DNA of 64,000 nt from contig NC_134033.1 in NCBI RefSeq assembly GCF_964204645.1, forward strand, positions 5,676,231 to 5,740,230. The letters run 5' to 3'. Each line of letters begins with the position of its first letter. Positions within the stretch are counted from its first letter, which is position 1. A program made the position numbers and the translations under genes. Below are positions 1 to 10,832 of this stretch, one piece after another. The notes under the pieces were generated by a model, which was given only the letters and a program-made list of their open reading frames with translations, did not search any database and was not told where the DNA came from. Source of the stretch: Tubulanus polymorphus (Eukaryota > Nemertea > Palaeonemertea > Tubulaniformes > Tubulanidae).

Positions 1-2016
1 CCTACAGATGAGGGGAATTACTCCGGTTTTTTTAATGCCCTTGACTTTTCGTTTGACGGCGATGAGGTATTAAATAGGTTTTTCACTACAAATGAAGTTG
101 TTAAATGTATGAAAAGACTTAAGACTAACAAAGCTGCAGGAATAGATCGCATAACTAACGAAATTTTAAAAGCCTCACAAGAGTTCATATTACCAACACT
201 TGTTTTACTTTTTAACACTGTCTTAGATACCGGTGTTATCCCCGACAGTTGGACTATTGGTACTATCAAGCCAATCTATAAGGGAAAAGGCGATGCCAAA
301 GACCCACACAACTATCGAGGGATCACCCTCCTTAGATGTCTGGGGAAACTTTTTACTAGCCTGATAAATGATCGTCTGACGGAATACCTAGAAATCAATG
401 ATCTTCTACTGAAAAACCAGGCAGGCTTCAGGAAGGAGCATTCTATATTAGACCATATCTTCACTTTGAATTCACTGATTGAATTATTTATAGCAAACAA
501 TAAGAAGTTATTTTGTATCTTCATCGATTATCGAAAGGCATTCGATTCAATATGGCGTAAAGCACTCTGGCATAAAATGATAAATACTGGTATAACTGGA
601 AAAATATTACGAGTAATTTACAATATTTATCAAGATGCAAAGTCATGTATTCAAGTAAACGGCGTCAATTCGGAGTACTTTGAGAGTTTTAAAGGATTGA
701 GGCAAGGTGAGAACCTCTCCCCTATTCTGTTTTCAATATATCTGAATGATATGGAACCGTTTCTGATTGAAAGTCAGTGTGATGGTATTAGGTTCTTTCG
801 TGACCAAGAAAGCTTAGATGTTTATTTCCAACTCCTATTATTGTTATATGCAGATGATGCCGTTATACTAGCAGAATCTGCCCAAAGCCTACAATATACA
901 ATCGATAAAGTCTTTGAGTATTGTCAGATGTGGAAACTCGACATCAACTTGGATAAAACGAAGGCAATAATCTTTCAAAAGAGGAAATGTCGAAATCCTC
1001 CAGAATTTTTCATATATGGGAGTAAAATAGAATTAGTCTCCAGTTTCAGATACTTAGGTATCATTTTCTATTATAATGGAAACCTATCGACATGTATTAA
1101 GTCTATAGCTTCACATGCTAATAAAGCTATGTTTTTTGTTTTGAAAAAGGTAACAGAATACTCCTTGAGTGTTGACATAGCTTTACAACTCTTCGACAGT
1201 ATGGTAACCCCAGTTTTAACATTCGGTTGCGAAATTTGGGGATTTCTAAATTTGAACTTGCTTGAGAAAGTTCAACTGACCTTTTTCAAATATCTATTAA
1301 AACTAAAAAGGTCGACACCGACCTTCTTTGTTTATGGAGAACTAGGACGTTTCCCCTTGGAAGTAACGGTAAAAACCAGAATGCTTAAATTTTGGAGCAA
1401 ATTGTTGAATAATCATAGTAAGCTTTCTTCTTTTATGTACAAGGTTTTGTACCAACAGTCCTTATTTAATAATAATACCAGTAGATGGTTAAAATGTATC
1501 AAGAATACATTGGAATCTAACGGACTTGGTGATTTATGGTACAACCAAAACACACCGGACCTGGAGCTCTTCTCTTTAATAGTGCGGACACGATTAACTG
1601 ATCAATTCACCCAAACTTGGCACAGCATAGTAAATGAATCAAGCATCGCCACGTACTATAAATTTTTTAAAAACCAATGGGGTATCGAAAATTACCTTGT
1701 CAAACTGCCAACGGATCTTAGAATAATTCTTTGCCGATTTCGCTGCTCTAACCATAAACTACCAGTCGAAATAGGAAGATATAACCGTACCCCCAGGGAA
1801 GAGCGAATATGTAATCTATGTAATATGAGAGTCATTGGGGATGAGTACCACTTTGTTCTAGAATGCCCTTTCCTTCAGAATCTTCGCACCCGGTTCATTA
1901 AACCATATTTTAGAATAAGACCAAGTGCCTTCAAACTGATACAATTATTAAATTCTAAAGGCAAACAGCTCTGTAACCTATCTCGCTTTATACAGCAAGG
2001 ATCAAAGTTTCTCTAA
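1..2016 (+). CDS. LINE ORF2 reverse transcriptase, C-terminal part
   Basis: This is the reverse transcriptase of a LINE, which copies element RNA at the nicked target site. The frame is open upstream of the first ATG (109), so the protein is truncated by the window edge. Visible motifs in order are the NKAAGIDRITNEIL region, the NYRGITLL motif, motif A with FIDYRKAFDSIW, motif B with GLRQGENLSPILFSIYLND, and the catalytic LLYADDAVILAES. After a long connection region a Cys-His knuckle follows near the C-terminus (CNLC, then H and ECP). There is no internal stop over 672 codons, so this copy is young. The endonuclease domain must lie before the window. A Jockey- or I-like clade is plausible, but I cannot fix it. 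Confidence 0.93.
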   Translation, partial: PTDEGNYSGFFNALDFSFDGDEVLNRFFTTNEVVKCMKRLKTNKAAGIDRITNEILKASQEFILPTLVLLFNTVLDTGVIPDSWTIGTIKPIYKGKGDAKDPHNYRGITLLRCLGKLFTSLINDRLTEYLEINDLLLKNQAGFRKEHSILDHIFTLNSLIELFIANNKKLFCIFIDYRKAFDSIWRKALWHKMINTGITGKILRVIYNIYQDAKSCIQVNGVNSEYFESFKGLRQGENLSPILFSIYLNDMEPFLIESQCDGIRFFRDQESLDVYFQLLLLLYADDAVILAESAQSLQYTIDKVFEYCQMWKLDINLDKTKAIIFQKRKCRNPPEFFIYGSKIELVSSFRYLGIIFYYNGNLSTCIKSIASHANKAMFFVLKKVTEYSLSVDIALQLFDSMVTPVLTFGCEIWGFLNLNLLEKVQLTFFKYLLKLKRSTPTFFVYGELGRFPLEVTVKTRMLKFWSKLLNNHSKLSSFMYKVLYQQSLFNNNTSRWLKCIKNTLESNGLGDLWYNQNTPDLELFSLIVRTRLTDQFTQTWHSIVNESSIATYYKFFKNQWGIENYLVKLPTDLRIILCRFRCSNHKLPVEIGRYNRTPREERICNLCNMRVIGDEYHFVLECPFLQNLRTRFIKPYFRIRPSAFKLIQLLNSKGKQLCNLSRFIQQGSKFL

Positions 2017-2227
2017 CTCATATTAAATATGTACTGTTCAATGCCCGCCTTAAGCTATTGTTGATTGATAAGTATTCATGTATTTCTTTTCATTTAAACC
2101 GTGTTTGTATGAATTCTGTAAACTGCATGGATACGTGTACAATGTATGAACCTGTTTTTTGTGCTCTGTGCAAATGTAAATTTTGTGGAGCAATAAACTA
2201 ATTGTAATTGTAATTGTAAATTGTAAA
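1..2227 (+). mobile_element. Non-LTR retrotransposon (LINE family 1), 3' part
   Basis: The reading frame is open from the first base of the window, so the 5' part lies outside it. After the stop codon there is a ~200-base 3' untranslated region with AATAAA and a tail of TTGTAA-type repeats ending near 2227, as expected of target-primed insertion. The same family occurs as a 5'-truncated copy at 51998-53098 and as a decayed piece at 22640-23160. The 3' end, with GTGCTCTGTGCAA and GGAG-AATAAACTAA, is shared with the 52-kb copy. It lies in the same orientation as the stranded CAP exon just downstream, so it probably sits in that gene's last intron. Confidence 0.9.
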
Positions 2228-2310
2228 CAGAAACACGGGTACTTGGTGAACTCCTCTCACAGCTGTGGTGGGAGTGAACGAATAAAACAGACTCATTGAA
2301 TTTCTTTCAG

Positions 2311-2341
2311 AGGAAATACGAAAGGCAAAAAGGCGTTCTAG
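2311..2341 (+). pseudogene. Stranded last exon of a CAP/SCP paralogue
   Basis: A TTTCTTTCAG acceptor is followed by exactly 31 nt that encode GNTKGKKAF and a TAG stop, once two bases come from an upstream exon. The last exon of the intact CAP gene at 13773-13803 is also 31 nt, has the same phase, and encodes GNCYGEKAY-stop. The sequence after the stop (GATCG, later AATAAA at 2447) also matches the 3' untranslated region of the intact gene. The CAP2 Cys of the intact copy is Thr here, which suggests decay. The other exons are not in the window: a LINE fills 1-2227, so they may lie further upstream or be lost. Confidence 0.6.
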
Positions 2342-2399
2342 ATCGGTCATGCTGCATCGATATTTCGGCCCTAGCAATGAATAGTTCGAAAATGTTTTT

Positions 2400-3257
2400 A
2401 TATTCAAGCCATTAAACCAGCTATTGATTCTAAAATTTCGAATTCAAATAAAATCAAATGCATTAATTGAATTTGTCTTAATATTTTCTGTTATCGGTGA
2501 AAACGATATCGTTTTTGACGGGAGTCACGAATTACTGTAGCTATGTATGTAGGTTTATAACCACGATCTGTGCGAACTGATTTTGAGCATAAATATACAT
2601 TAGCTGCAATACTTTAAAGGGTTTTCTGCCTAACAAAGCATCATTTATATGCAAATCTTTTAGTAGGCCTACTACAAATAGAAATGAAAAAGTTGTTGTT
2701 TTTGTCGCGATTCGAACCTGATATGAACGGTACAACTACGTCAAATGTATTGTATTACAGCAAGACCTTTACACATTACTTTCGATATGACAGAGTTCGA
2801 ACAAGCACTGTGACACATAATAAATAAAACTCATCTTGAATTGACGTGTTTCGGATTCAAACCAAAAACGGTTGTTTCGAATTCGTTACATTCCAAAATA
2901 AGTTCTATTCCATTGGAAACCACTGATGACGAGCACCGTCCAGCATAAAAGCTAGTTGACATAATCTCATACCGGCAATAAAATCTGTGTTGACGTTCTA
3001 AATCTTTTGGCTAAATTCGCTGTGTTTTACGAGTGTGAACTTTCAAGAGTTAATTGATACATTGAATGAATTAAATTAGATCCAATAGATACGGGACTCA
3101 GGAACCGGCAATCCGTCACTTCCTGGTCAAATGCAGATCACATTATCGTACCTACATAGTGGCGGCTTTTTGATATGCATTTCCTGTATCTAGAGGGTAC
3201 AGATGGATAAGGTTGCGGTTGGGAAAGGCAGTGAATAGTGAAAAAATGTCGTCATCA
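2400..3257. other. Non-coding stretch
   Basis: I see no exon with supported splice sites. The first ~60 bases are the probable 3' untranslated region of the stranded CAP exon (AATAAA at 2447-2452). The rest is AT-rich unique-looking sequence. Confidence 0.5.
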
Positions 3258-3389
3258 GGGCCCAGTTTCACAAAAAAGTTTAACCCAATTTGTTGGGTAA
3301 TTGTTATCGGTTACTTCATGTTTTGAATTAGGACAACAACTCAAACTTAACCGTTTTAGGCTTAAACTGTTTCGTGAAACTGGGCCCTG
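3258..3389. repeat. Foldback MITE of the GGGCCCAGTTTCA family
   Basis: The left end GGGCCCAGTTTCACAAAA is answered by TTTCGTGAAACTGGGCCC on the right, with matching GTTTAA blocks inside the arms. Members of this short foldback family recur at 20026-20293, 21776-21836, 37296-37580 and 39307-39425. Confidence 0.7.
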
Positions 3390-3440
3390 GAGTGGTTAGA
3401 GCGATGCACTGGCACTCACGACCTTTTGTGTTCGAATCCA
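3388..3440 (+). repeat. tRNA-like SINE head
   Basis: GGAGTGGTTAGAGCGATG resembles an A box and GTGTTCGAATCC a B box with near-tRNA spacing. The acceptor stem does not pair, so this is a SINE head or relic and not a tRNA gene. Confidence 0.45.
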
Positions 3441-3689
3441 AACTTTCGCAATATTTGTCCGGAATGTCTTAAGTACACGCAAGGGCAAAGAGGAAATCGA
3501 CGATCTTGAAGTAATCAGACTGAATTTTTTGAGTACACACTTTGAAAGCACATCATTCTTTTTTCAACAATTATAATCGGTGTATTTCAGTGCACGCGTG
3601 GGCATATGTGGTTGCCTTCTTGATAATAAACGTGCATTTTGGGAAGTGACAAGTTCTTGAAAACCAGGTCAGTACCTGAGAGGAGAAGA

Positions 3690-4060
3690 TGTACACACAC
3701 CAGACATTAGATGTTTTATCACCTCACTTTCAAAAACTGAACGTCCACACTTCGCATGTGTTCATAACTTCACCTGATACATTTTCCTTATTGGATATGA
3801 ACTACAAACACCAGCCAACGAACATTCTATCAGCGCACTTTTAGAAACTGATCGTCAACACTTCACATGTTGTCAGGACTTCACCTGATACATTTTAAAT
3901 TGAAATAAACGACAAACACCAGATATTAATTTTAATAGCACATTCAAAACCCGATCGTCCGCACTTCACCCTTCATCTCAATTGCAACCATCTATCACTC
4001 AACATACGTTTTGTCACCCTACTTCAAGAACACGATCGTCAAGACTTTGCATTCTACAAG
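3690..4060 (+). repeat. ~110-bp tandem repeat, about three units
   Basis: Units repeat the order ACTACAAACACCAGACATTA, then TATCAGC.CACTTT, then ACTGATCGTCCACACTTC, then ACTTCACCTGATACATTTT. The same repeat recurs at 8460-8700, 9950-10140 and 34260-34370. Confidence 0.75.
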
Positions 4061-4199
4061 AGTATTATGAGGAAAGATGACCAGACCCACGTATCGATAC
4101 TGGCATCGACAAATGATCGAAATGATCACACACTTTGATTAGAAATTAAAGAATCAAAATCAAGAATAATTACCATAGCAAGAAAAAGGGAGATGTGTG

Positions 4200-4600
4200 T
4201 GAACATCTAAATCTAAAATTGTGTTCATTCCAATAAATTTCTCGTTCGCTGCTGCAATCGGTATCTCAATAGGCAGCCGGTTGGTCTGGAACAAAGCACG
4301 CCACAACATCCAGATCATGGGGACTCGACAAAGACAGAATCGAACGATTTCAGCAAGTGCTACAACTTCATTTTGCAGTTTCCGTTAATTATTCTCATTG
4401 TGTCTTGTTGGCGCTACAACCAATTCGTATTCGTCCAGAGAAAAGTAGCTGTTTGATACACATTTTTATTTAAGATCGTATCGTTGACTGCTTTTTCCCA
4501 TTCAAATCGCGACGATTCAGGTAAGCAGAATTTTTTTCGAAGAAATGCACGATGCTGAAGGTCAGTTGATCTTCACCGAACTGGTAGCGTTTTATCATCT
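4200..4600 (+). repeat. 5'-flank-like block, copy 1 of 3
   Basis: The block shares an ordered set of words with 7460-7690 and 10200-10580: GTGTGAACA, GGTTGGTCTGG, CACGCCAC.ACATCCAGATCA, GGGGACTCGACAAA.ACAGAATCGAACG, CAGTTTCCG. The third copy lies just upstream of the intact CAP gene. This suggests that the block is the duplicated flank of CAP-type genes. Near 4520 this copy carries a possible donor (ACGATTCAG followed by GTAAGC). Confidence 0.6.
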
Positions 4601-6061
4601 CAATTTCAAATGAACACCTATCAATTTGTGACGTCTTTGGAACCCGTAGGTTGAAAAATTGTTATCGAAAGTGGCCACCTGCCAGTTTCATCATATTATT
4701 ATGATGAAGTTGGCCTATTATTATTTTCCAACTATTTAAGGCCACGCAAAGAAATACCCTAGTTTCGCACGAAAGTCAAATCCCGTTTAACACAAATTAG
4801 AACCCGCTCGCCCACATAGCTGTATATAGTGCACGGGCGTTTATATGCTCATCCTCGACAAACTGGTAATCCACATTTTACATTAACAACAACAGCGGCA
4901 CGGTTCGTTCCCATTTACTTCATTTCGAGGAAGCGTGGAAATGAAAATCGGTCGGTTCAAGTTTCCAGTAAGCATTTTCTCAAAAACTATACACACTCAC
5001 CCTTTCCAAGATTTCCCAATTTTTTGAGAAAATGCTTACTGGAAACTCGAACTGACCGATTTTCATTGAAATGTAGTTGGCTGACGCGAAAACTGAAACC
5101 TACTTCCGGTAACGAACGTTAGGCCTATAACACGTATTCATCCAGGAGCCAATTCTACATTATTTTCGTCTTGTCGCTGTTCGCCGTAATGGCTTTAATG
5201 AGAAGATGCTATTTCTTAAAACCGTTAAACTTCTACCGGTATCCAAGAATTCCAGATTAATTTGTTGTTTTTGCGACCTGTCTAAGTCATTATCAACGAC
5301 GGACAAGCACCATGTTCACAACGCTGTTTCTGGAAGCTCGTATGATGAAAGTATTTGTACATCATAGTACCGTAGAACAATGGTCTACTAGTCCACTGAG
5401 CCAGAGGTTACACAGTTTGTCGCATACGCGTATTAAACAGTCGTTTCTTTCGTTTGTGATTTGTCGGCGTTGATCGACGGAATTCGTCTCTACGAGATGC
5501 TCGGTTTTTTATTTTAACAAATTCAAGAATTGTCTACACGCACGGGCAACCGACTGTTTGTCATGCCATCTGGCGAGTTGCCGATGCCCTTCTGACAAAC
5601 GCGGCTTCTAGTGACATGCTAATGAAAAGCTTTGAAGATCTGAAGTTTAGGTTGCTGTAAATAAGCTGTAAATTGCTGTATCGTTGTTTCTCGAATAAAT
5701 CGGTTCATTTTCAATGAAATTTGAACTTGAATTTTATTCTTCCAAAAACGAAACTCATCATGCAAGTCCGCACATTGGATATATTGAACAATCACTTTCT
5801 TCCTCAGTGTATGGTTCTGTTTTCGTCGAAAATGTATTCACTAATGAGAACAATAAGGAAATTGAAGCGCGGTAACCCTGTGTCGCTAGCGATTGTGGCG
5901 GATTATCACTGAATCCTCGCTTCCCTCGGTATCATTGCCAGTATCCCATTAGAATCGATCTTAGAATTATTCAAATGCAACAAAGGACGAATACTATCTG
6001 ATAGAGGATGAACATAACTCTCTCCTACGATGGGTCCATCATGATAATAGCCAGAACGGCG
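4601..6061. other. Gene-free stretch with one long hairpin
   Basis: No coding exon can be supported. Short ORFs here cross repeats. The hairpin at 4940-5067 is the only strong structure. Confidence 0.5.
4940..5067. repeat. Inverted repeat with 47-bp arms
   Basis: The arms 4940-4986 and 5021-5067 are reverse complements except for two or three bases and are separated by 34 bases. It could be a foldback element or, if transcribed, a hairpin RNA. No flanking target duplication is obvious. Confidence 0.85.
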
Positions 6062-6572
6062 TTAAGCCTGGCGCACACGAGGCAATTTGCAGTCGCCGGT
6101 TGCTGCGACTGATTTTTGAGCAACCGTTGAGCAATCGATCGCTAGGTGTCGCCCGTATGCGACCACTGGCGACGGAGAGGCGATTATTTTTCGCGCCAAA
6201 CATTTTTATCATGTGACTTGTCAAGATGCCCACGCACCTATCCCGGGTGATGCCGTATTTGGAAGTATCACATGATAATTATTCGTTTAGTCATTGGCTA
6301 GGTTGATGAGGTGCTCGTTGCTTGGCGTCTCCAGCTACCGCACACGGGCAACTCCCGAGCGATCGCCGAGCAATTTCTCGGCGACAAGCAATTTTCCGTC
6401 GCCCAATATCAAACATGTTTGATATTGGGCGACACGGAGCAATTCCTTTCGACAACGAGCAATCGCAGTCGCCCCTTGCCGCAGACGAGCGATTTCTTCG
6501 TTCGACGCCGAGCAATTCGGGTGGTTGCTCGAGAATTGCTCGAAACTGTCGGCCGTGTGCGCCAGGCTTTAA
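6062..6572. mobile_element. CpG-rich TIR element (MITE) 1
   Basis: The left end TTAAGCCTGGCGCACACG is answered by CGTGTGCGCCAGGCTTTAA at the right end. The interior is rich in GAGCAATT and GTCGCC words and holds a perfect 36-bp palindrome (6398-6433). No transposase is present. TTAA at the edges suggests a piggyBac- or Kolobok-type target, which is inference. Confidence 0.7.
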
Positions 6573-7294
6573 GGCTGGCTTATGTCGACAAGCAGCGCGA
6601 CGCCTACCGACTCCTACCGACGCAACTGAGAGCAACCGCGATCGCAGCCCAGCTTATTTCGACTGCGCTCCGATTCGCAGCAACTGAGGCCGACTAGCGG
6701 GATATGAGATCTTCCCAGTTGCTTCCCTGCTTATGTCGGTTGCGACTGCAACGGCTCAAATGGTCACGTGATAAGCATTTTGAGAATAAATTTGAACAAC
6801 GTGCTAGCGACATCTATAAAGATGGCCGCTCACACCATAATTCTACCAATTTCGTTTCTAGATCTTTGGTCCAGTCCTCTGCCGTGCTGAAGGTTTGGTT
6901 TACGTTTTGAACTACTTGAATTTGAAAGTTTATGACTAATTACGATTGACGCTAACTAGCGGTGATAATTTGTACTATGTATATGCGGTCTCTCATTGGC
7001 TGGAACCCCTGCGCTCAGTTCCGTCGCGTCGCAAATGAGCTTATGTCGGCTGCGACCGAAAGCAACTGCCCGCCTACCGTAGGCCGGAGTAGAACATGGG
7101 CAACTAGCCGGATACGGCTTGCGACGAATCGGTAGGCGTCGGTAGGCGTCGCGTTGCCATCACAAGCCGGCTTATGTCGAACCGATAGAGCAGCAACTGG
7201 CGGCCTCTCGTAGGCCGCTAGTTGCCGCTAATCGGCGATAAACCCAGTTGCGTCGGTAGGCGTCACGTTGCTTGTCGACATAAGCCAGCCTTTA
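6571..7294. mobile_element. CpG-rich TIR element (MITE) 2
   Basis: The left end AAGGCTGGCTTATGTCGACA continues through a GCGACGCCTACCGAC block. The right end (about 7250-7294) is its near-perfect reverse complement and closes with CGACATAAGCCAGCCTTTA. The arms are about 40 bp. The element abuts MITE 1 and shares its CG-rich character. Subterminal GTCGGTAGGCGTCG repeats lie inside. ORFs in it are composition artefacts. Confidence 0.7.
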
Positions 7295-7459
7295 GGCACG
7301 GTGGTAATGAGAACAAAATGTGTTAATCGTTGACAATGTTTTAGTGACCTCGCATCAGATTTCGATTTCTCGTAAGCCCTTACGGGCGCGCTTAGTTGGT
7401 AGATCGTTTCGCCTTAAGGCAATGCGTCAAGAAACGGCTCGAGCCTAATCGCGATGAAA

Positions 7460-7690
7460 ATAAACAAGTGGCTAACGAGTGTGAACATTAAATATTGTGT
7501 TTGTACCAGTGTTGTGGATATCATGTCAAAAGGCAGCCGGTTGATGTGGGATATAAACTCGTGCTACAACATTCTGGTTAAGTGGACCGAATAAACACAA
7601 AATCGAACGTTTTCAACAGAACTAGAACTTCGTTCGCAATTTCCGCATTGTTCTCATGAATAAATTATAAATATGTTGATACACGGCAAA
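7460..7690 (+). repeat. 5'-flank-like block, copy 2 of 3
   Basis: Shares GAGTGTGAACATTAAA, GGCAGCCGGTTG, ACACAAAATCGAACG and GCAATTTCCGCATTGTTCTC with the blocks at 4200 and 10200. It is shorter and more diverged than they are. Confidence 0.5.
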
Positions 7691-7743
7691 TGCAAACACC
7701 AGACTTTTAGACATACAACCGTATGCTTACCGGTTTTGTTGAT

Positions 7744-8414
7744 GTGTTGATGGTAATGTTGTGGAGATAGTTTAGTAGTTTAGATAAATGTACGGAAGCT
7801 GGAGTTCATGGCCAGTGTTGTTATTGCCAGACAACCTGCGTTGATGCGTACGTCATACATAAACATAAATAGAAGTTATATAAATAAACAAGTCTGGAAC
7901 TGACGTATGTATCTACGTAGGTAAACCTAATATGGCGCTGCCATGAGCTCTGATGAGTGCAAAGGGATATTAGATAATTGTGACGTGTGCAGATACGTCA
8001 TCACCCATACATGGATGGGAGGAATCCATGAATTCCAAGCCATGTGTGGAAGAGGGCCTGTACACGTTACTAAACATAAACTAATATAAAAGGGTTTAAG
8101 AAAGCTTTATAGGGAGGCTGGAGAGGTTTTAGGGAGAGCTCCGGGGAATGATCTTGTATACACCTGGTAAGAGGAAATAAACGAAAAGATAACTTAAGAT
8201 ATTGTTAAGTTATATCCGGGAGCCGTGTAAGAAAGTCAAGACCAAGGACTGAGATCTGACCTAAGAGAGTTTTCCTCGCAACATCATTGAGAGAATCATT
8301 ACCACAACGCTAGTTGGAGAACCCAACCCGGATCCACAACACTGGTAGATATACGCGACTGAAACATTGGTGGCGAATCCATACCCACAACAGTAAAAAA
8401 CTTACCATCAACAC
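7744..8414. mobile_element. 671-bp element with 13-bp terminal inverted repeats
   Basis: GTGTTGATGGTAA (7744-7756) is the exact reverse complement of TTACCATCAACAC (8402-8414). A second matching pair (TTGTGG and CCACAA) lies just inside. The interior has a TATAAAAGG box near 8091, AATAAA near 8177 and TTGGTGGCGAATCC near the right end, all of which would suit an LTR-derived sequence. It could therefore be a MITE or an LTR remnant. No protein is encoded. Confidence 0.5.
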
Positions 8415-8459
8415 TAGTCTTAAAATGTGTTAAGAGAATCACTCGAAACGTTTTAAATT

Positions 8460-8700
8460 GGGAATGAACTATACAAACACCGGACATCAGACATTATATC
8501 AGCTCACTTTCAAAACGAATCGTCCACACGTCACCTGTGCTCAGAACTTCACCTGGGACATTTTCAATTGAAATTGAACTACAAAAACCAGGCATCAGAC
8601 ATTTATCAGCACGCTTTTAAAAACCAGATCGCCTGCGTTTTCACGCCACATGTGATCAAGAATTCACCTGAGACATTTTGATCTAAAGGGGGTACTAAAA
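8460..8700 (+). repeat. ~110-bp tandem repeat, about two units
   Basis: Same family as 3690-4060: ACTATACAAACACCGGACAT, TATCAGCTCACTTTCAAAA, CGTCCACACGTCACCTGTG, AACTTCACCTG units. Confidence 0.7.
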
Positions 8701-8719
8701 ACAAACATCGCTTTTGAAT

Positions 8720-9940
8720 GTTTACCTGTTTGCACGAAATCTATCCTTTGTTTGGTCATGGATCTTGGAATAGTTTCTCATTGTATAGGCACCAGTTTAT
8801 TGGGTGTCTAAAAACAAAAAAACTAAGGTATGAAAAACAAAGGTGAATAGATAGTGAGTAGACAATTTGAGCAAAACCAAGCCATAACCAAAACAGTGAG
8901 GAAATATGACTAATTACTTTACAAACACGACTGACAATACATTTCTACACAAAACAATAAGTTGCTATATATACTGTGGTCTTCTCTCTATGTAAGGCTG
9001 TAAAAAAATCCAAAACACATTTCGCAGCTGCATAAGAAAGGCTGCGCTACAATAATTCACTCGTGAATGTGTGTTTGAATGATTGAAGCCTGTGATATAT
9101 ATAATTCCAAGTAACGTTATTTTCAAATCGGGGATTCTGTGAGAATACGCCGTGAGGATCTGCCGTCGGCTTTTGACTAAATCGATTATCGTATATAGAC
9201 GCAAAGCAGCGATAACTGTTTTTCTACATCTAATCGAATTGAAGGATATTCTAGAAAATGACAAAGAAAAATCGAAGCTGGTGTTGAAATTGGAGGAATG
9301 GAGGTCGTTACTGAAATGGGTGTATTCGTGTATTCACGAAGCCACGCTCTGTCTTTGGCGCCTAAATGAAGTCATGAAGAAACGATCCGCGCGATGTCCT
9401 ACAACAATTGTATACGTATCCAAAACAGGATTTGATTTACGGGGCGTTTTTTAGTAAATCGTGACTTAGGATGGACAGAAAATACATATTAACTACCGAT
9501 TCAGGGTCTATTGTTATATTTCTGTCAGAATCTAACATTGGGCTTGTTAGCTGTTAGTAGTCAGAACTGATAGGATATATATTTTATGAACGGTTGCTGG
9601 CTGGAAAGGGGAAGAAAAACAATAATCACGAGAAAAACATTAGGGTTTTCTGCATAATGGGCATTTTGTCGAATGGATAAAAAAGCCCACACGCGACGTT
9701 ATAGCTATTTTGGTGCTCTTGGACTGGCAATTGCATTTCAGGGCCTACACGTCATAAGTCGATATTAAGAGCGGTATGTCAGTACCTCATTGGTTAACAA
9801 AGTTCTTTAACAATTTCTTCATTTCATAAGTATTTCTTAGGATATTTTTCTCGATAGCCAGAAACTGGTTACCTTTACAAAATAATCTTATATCTCCATT
9901 CAAAAAAATTTTCACCTGATACGTTTTTATCACATTTTTT
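8720..9940. other. Gene-free stretch
   Basis: AT-rich sequence. A 100-codon ORF (9152-9454) has no recognisable domain and no supported splice partners, so I do not call it a gene. Nothing else stands out. Confidence 0.4.
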
Positions 9941-9949
9941 GATAAAAAT

Positions 9950-10140
9950 GAACTACAAACACATTTTAAGCACAATGTCGAAAACTGATCGTCCACACTT
10001 TGTGTTCAGGATTTCACCTGACACATTCTTAATTGAAAATGAACTACAAACAACAGATACCGGGTATTAGACATTCTATCAGCACACTTTCAATAACTGA
10101 TCATCCACACTTCACATGTGTTCAGTATTTCGTCCGAACC
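9950..10140 (+). repeat. ~110-bp tandem repeat, about two units
   Basis: Same family as 3690-4060, immediately before the third flank block. Confidence 0.7.
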
Positions 10141-10199
10141 TTTTTCGATTTTCGATGTTCTCTCTGATCATAGATAAAATCAAATTAAAACCTTATCAT

Positions 10200-10580
10200 T
10201 GTATTGCGAAAGGCTAATGAGTGTGAACAGCTAAAATGTGTTTATTCCAAAATATTTTTTTTTCGGCGAAAATTATGTCGGTTGGTTGGTCTGGGCACGC
10301 CACGACATCCAGATCAAGGGGACTCGACAAACACAGAATCGAACGATTGTTGCAACTTCATTCGCAGTTTCCGTATTGTTCTGATTGTGCCTGGCCGGTG
10401 CTGCAAACAATTCGTATTGTCCACAGAAAAAGCACCTGTTCGTACAACATTTCTATTTATGATCGCACCGTTGACTGTTTTTCCTCATTCATTCGAGACA
10501 TTTCGGATTTGCAGAATTCTATTCGAAGATATTCGCTATGATAAAGGTGAGCTGACGACGGGGAACCTGGAGCGTTTTTT
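10200..10580 (+). repeat. 5'-flank-like block, copy 3 of 3, upstream of the CAP gene
   Basis: Closely matches 4200-4600 over about 380 bases. It lies 0.6-1 kb before the first CAP exon I can place, so the promoter and missing first exon of that gene may be in or near it (inference). Confidence 0.6.
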
Positions 10581-10832
10581 TTAATCTCCGATTTCTCAGT
10601 GAAACCGGCCTTGATTCCGGATTGACGCTCCTTATATTCAAAACTTACAAGCTGTCTGTACGTAGGCCTTCTGTGATGGTATATCATCATACGATATGAT
10701 TTGAAAGAAAACTTTTAAAACTTCTCGAATATCTTATGTGCCGCGTGTACCTTTGCTGATCTCATATAATTTGAAAATTGATATTCTTCGCAACATTGAT
10801 TTAATACTCGACTTATGTAACGCGAAAGGTTT

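Noticed and set aside
4829-5122. 97-codon ORF
   Set aside because: It runs straight through both arms and the loop of the 47-bp hairpin and has no domain.
6291-6697. Overlapping ORFs of 114-128 codons on both strands
   Set aside because: They lie in two CpG-rich TIR elements with palindromes; open frames follow from composition and inverted repeats.
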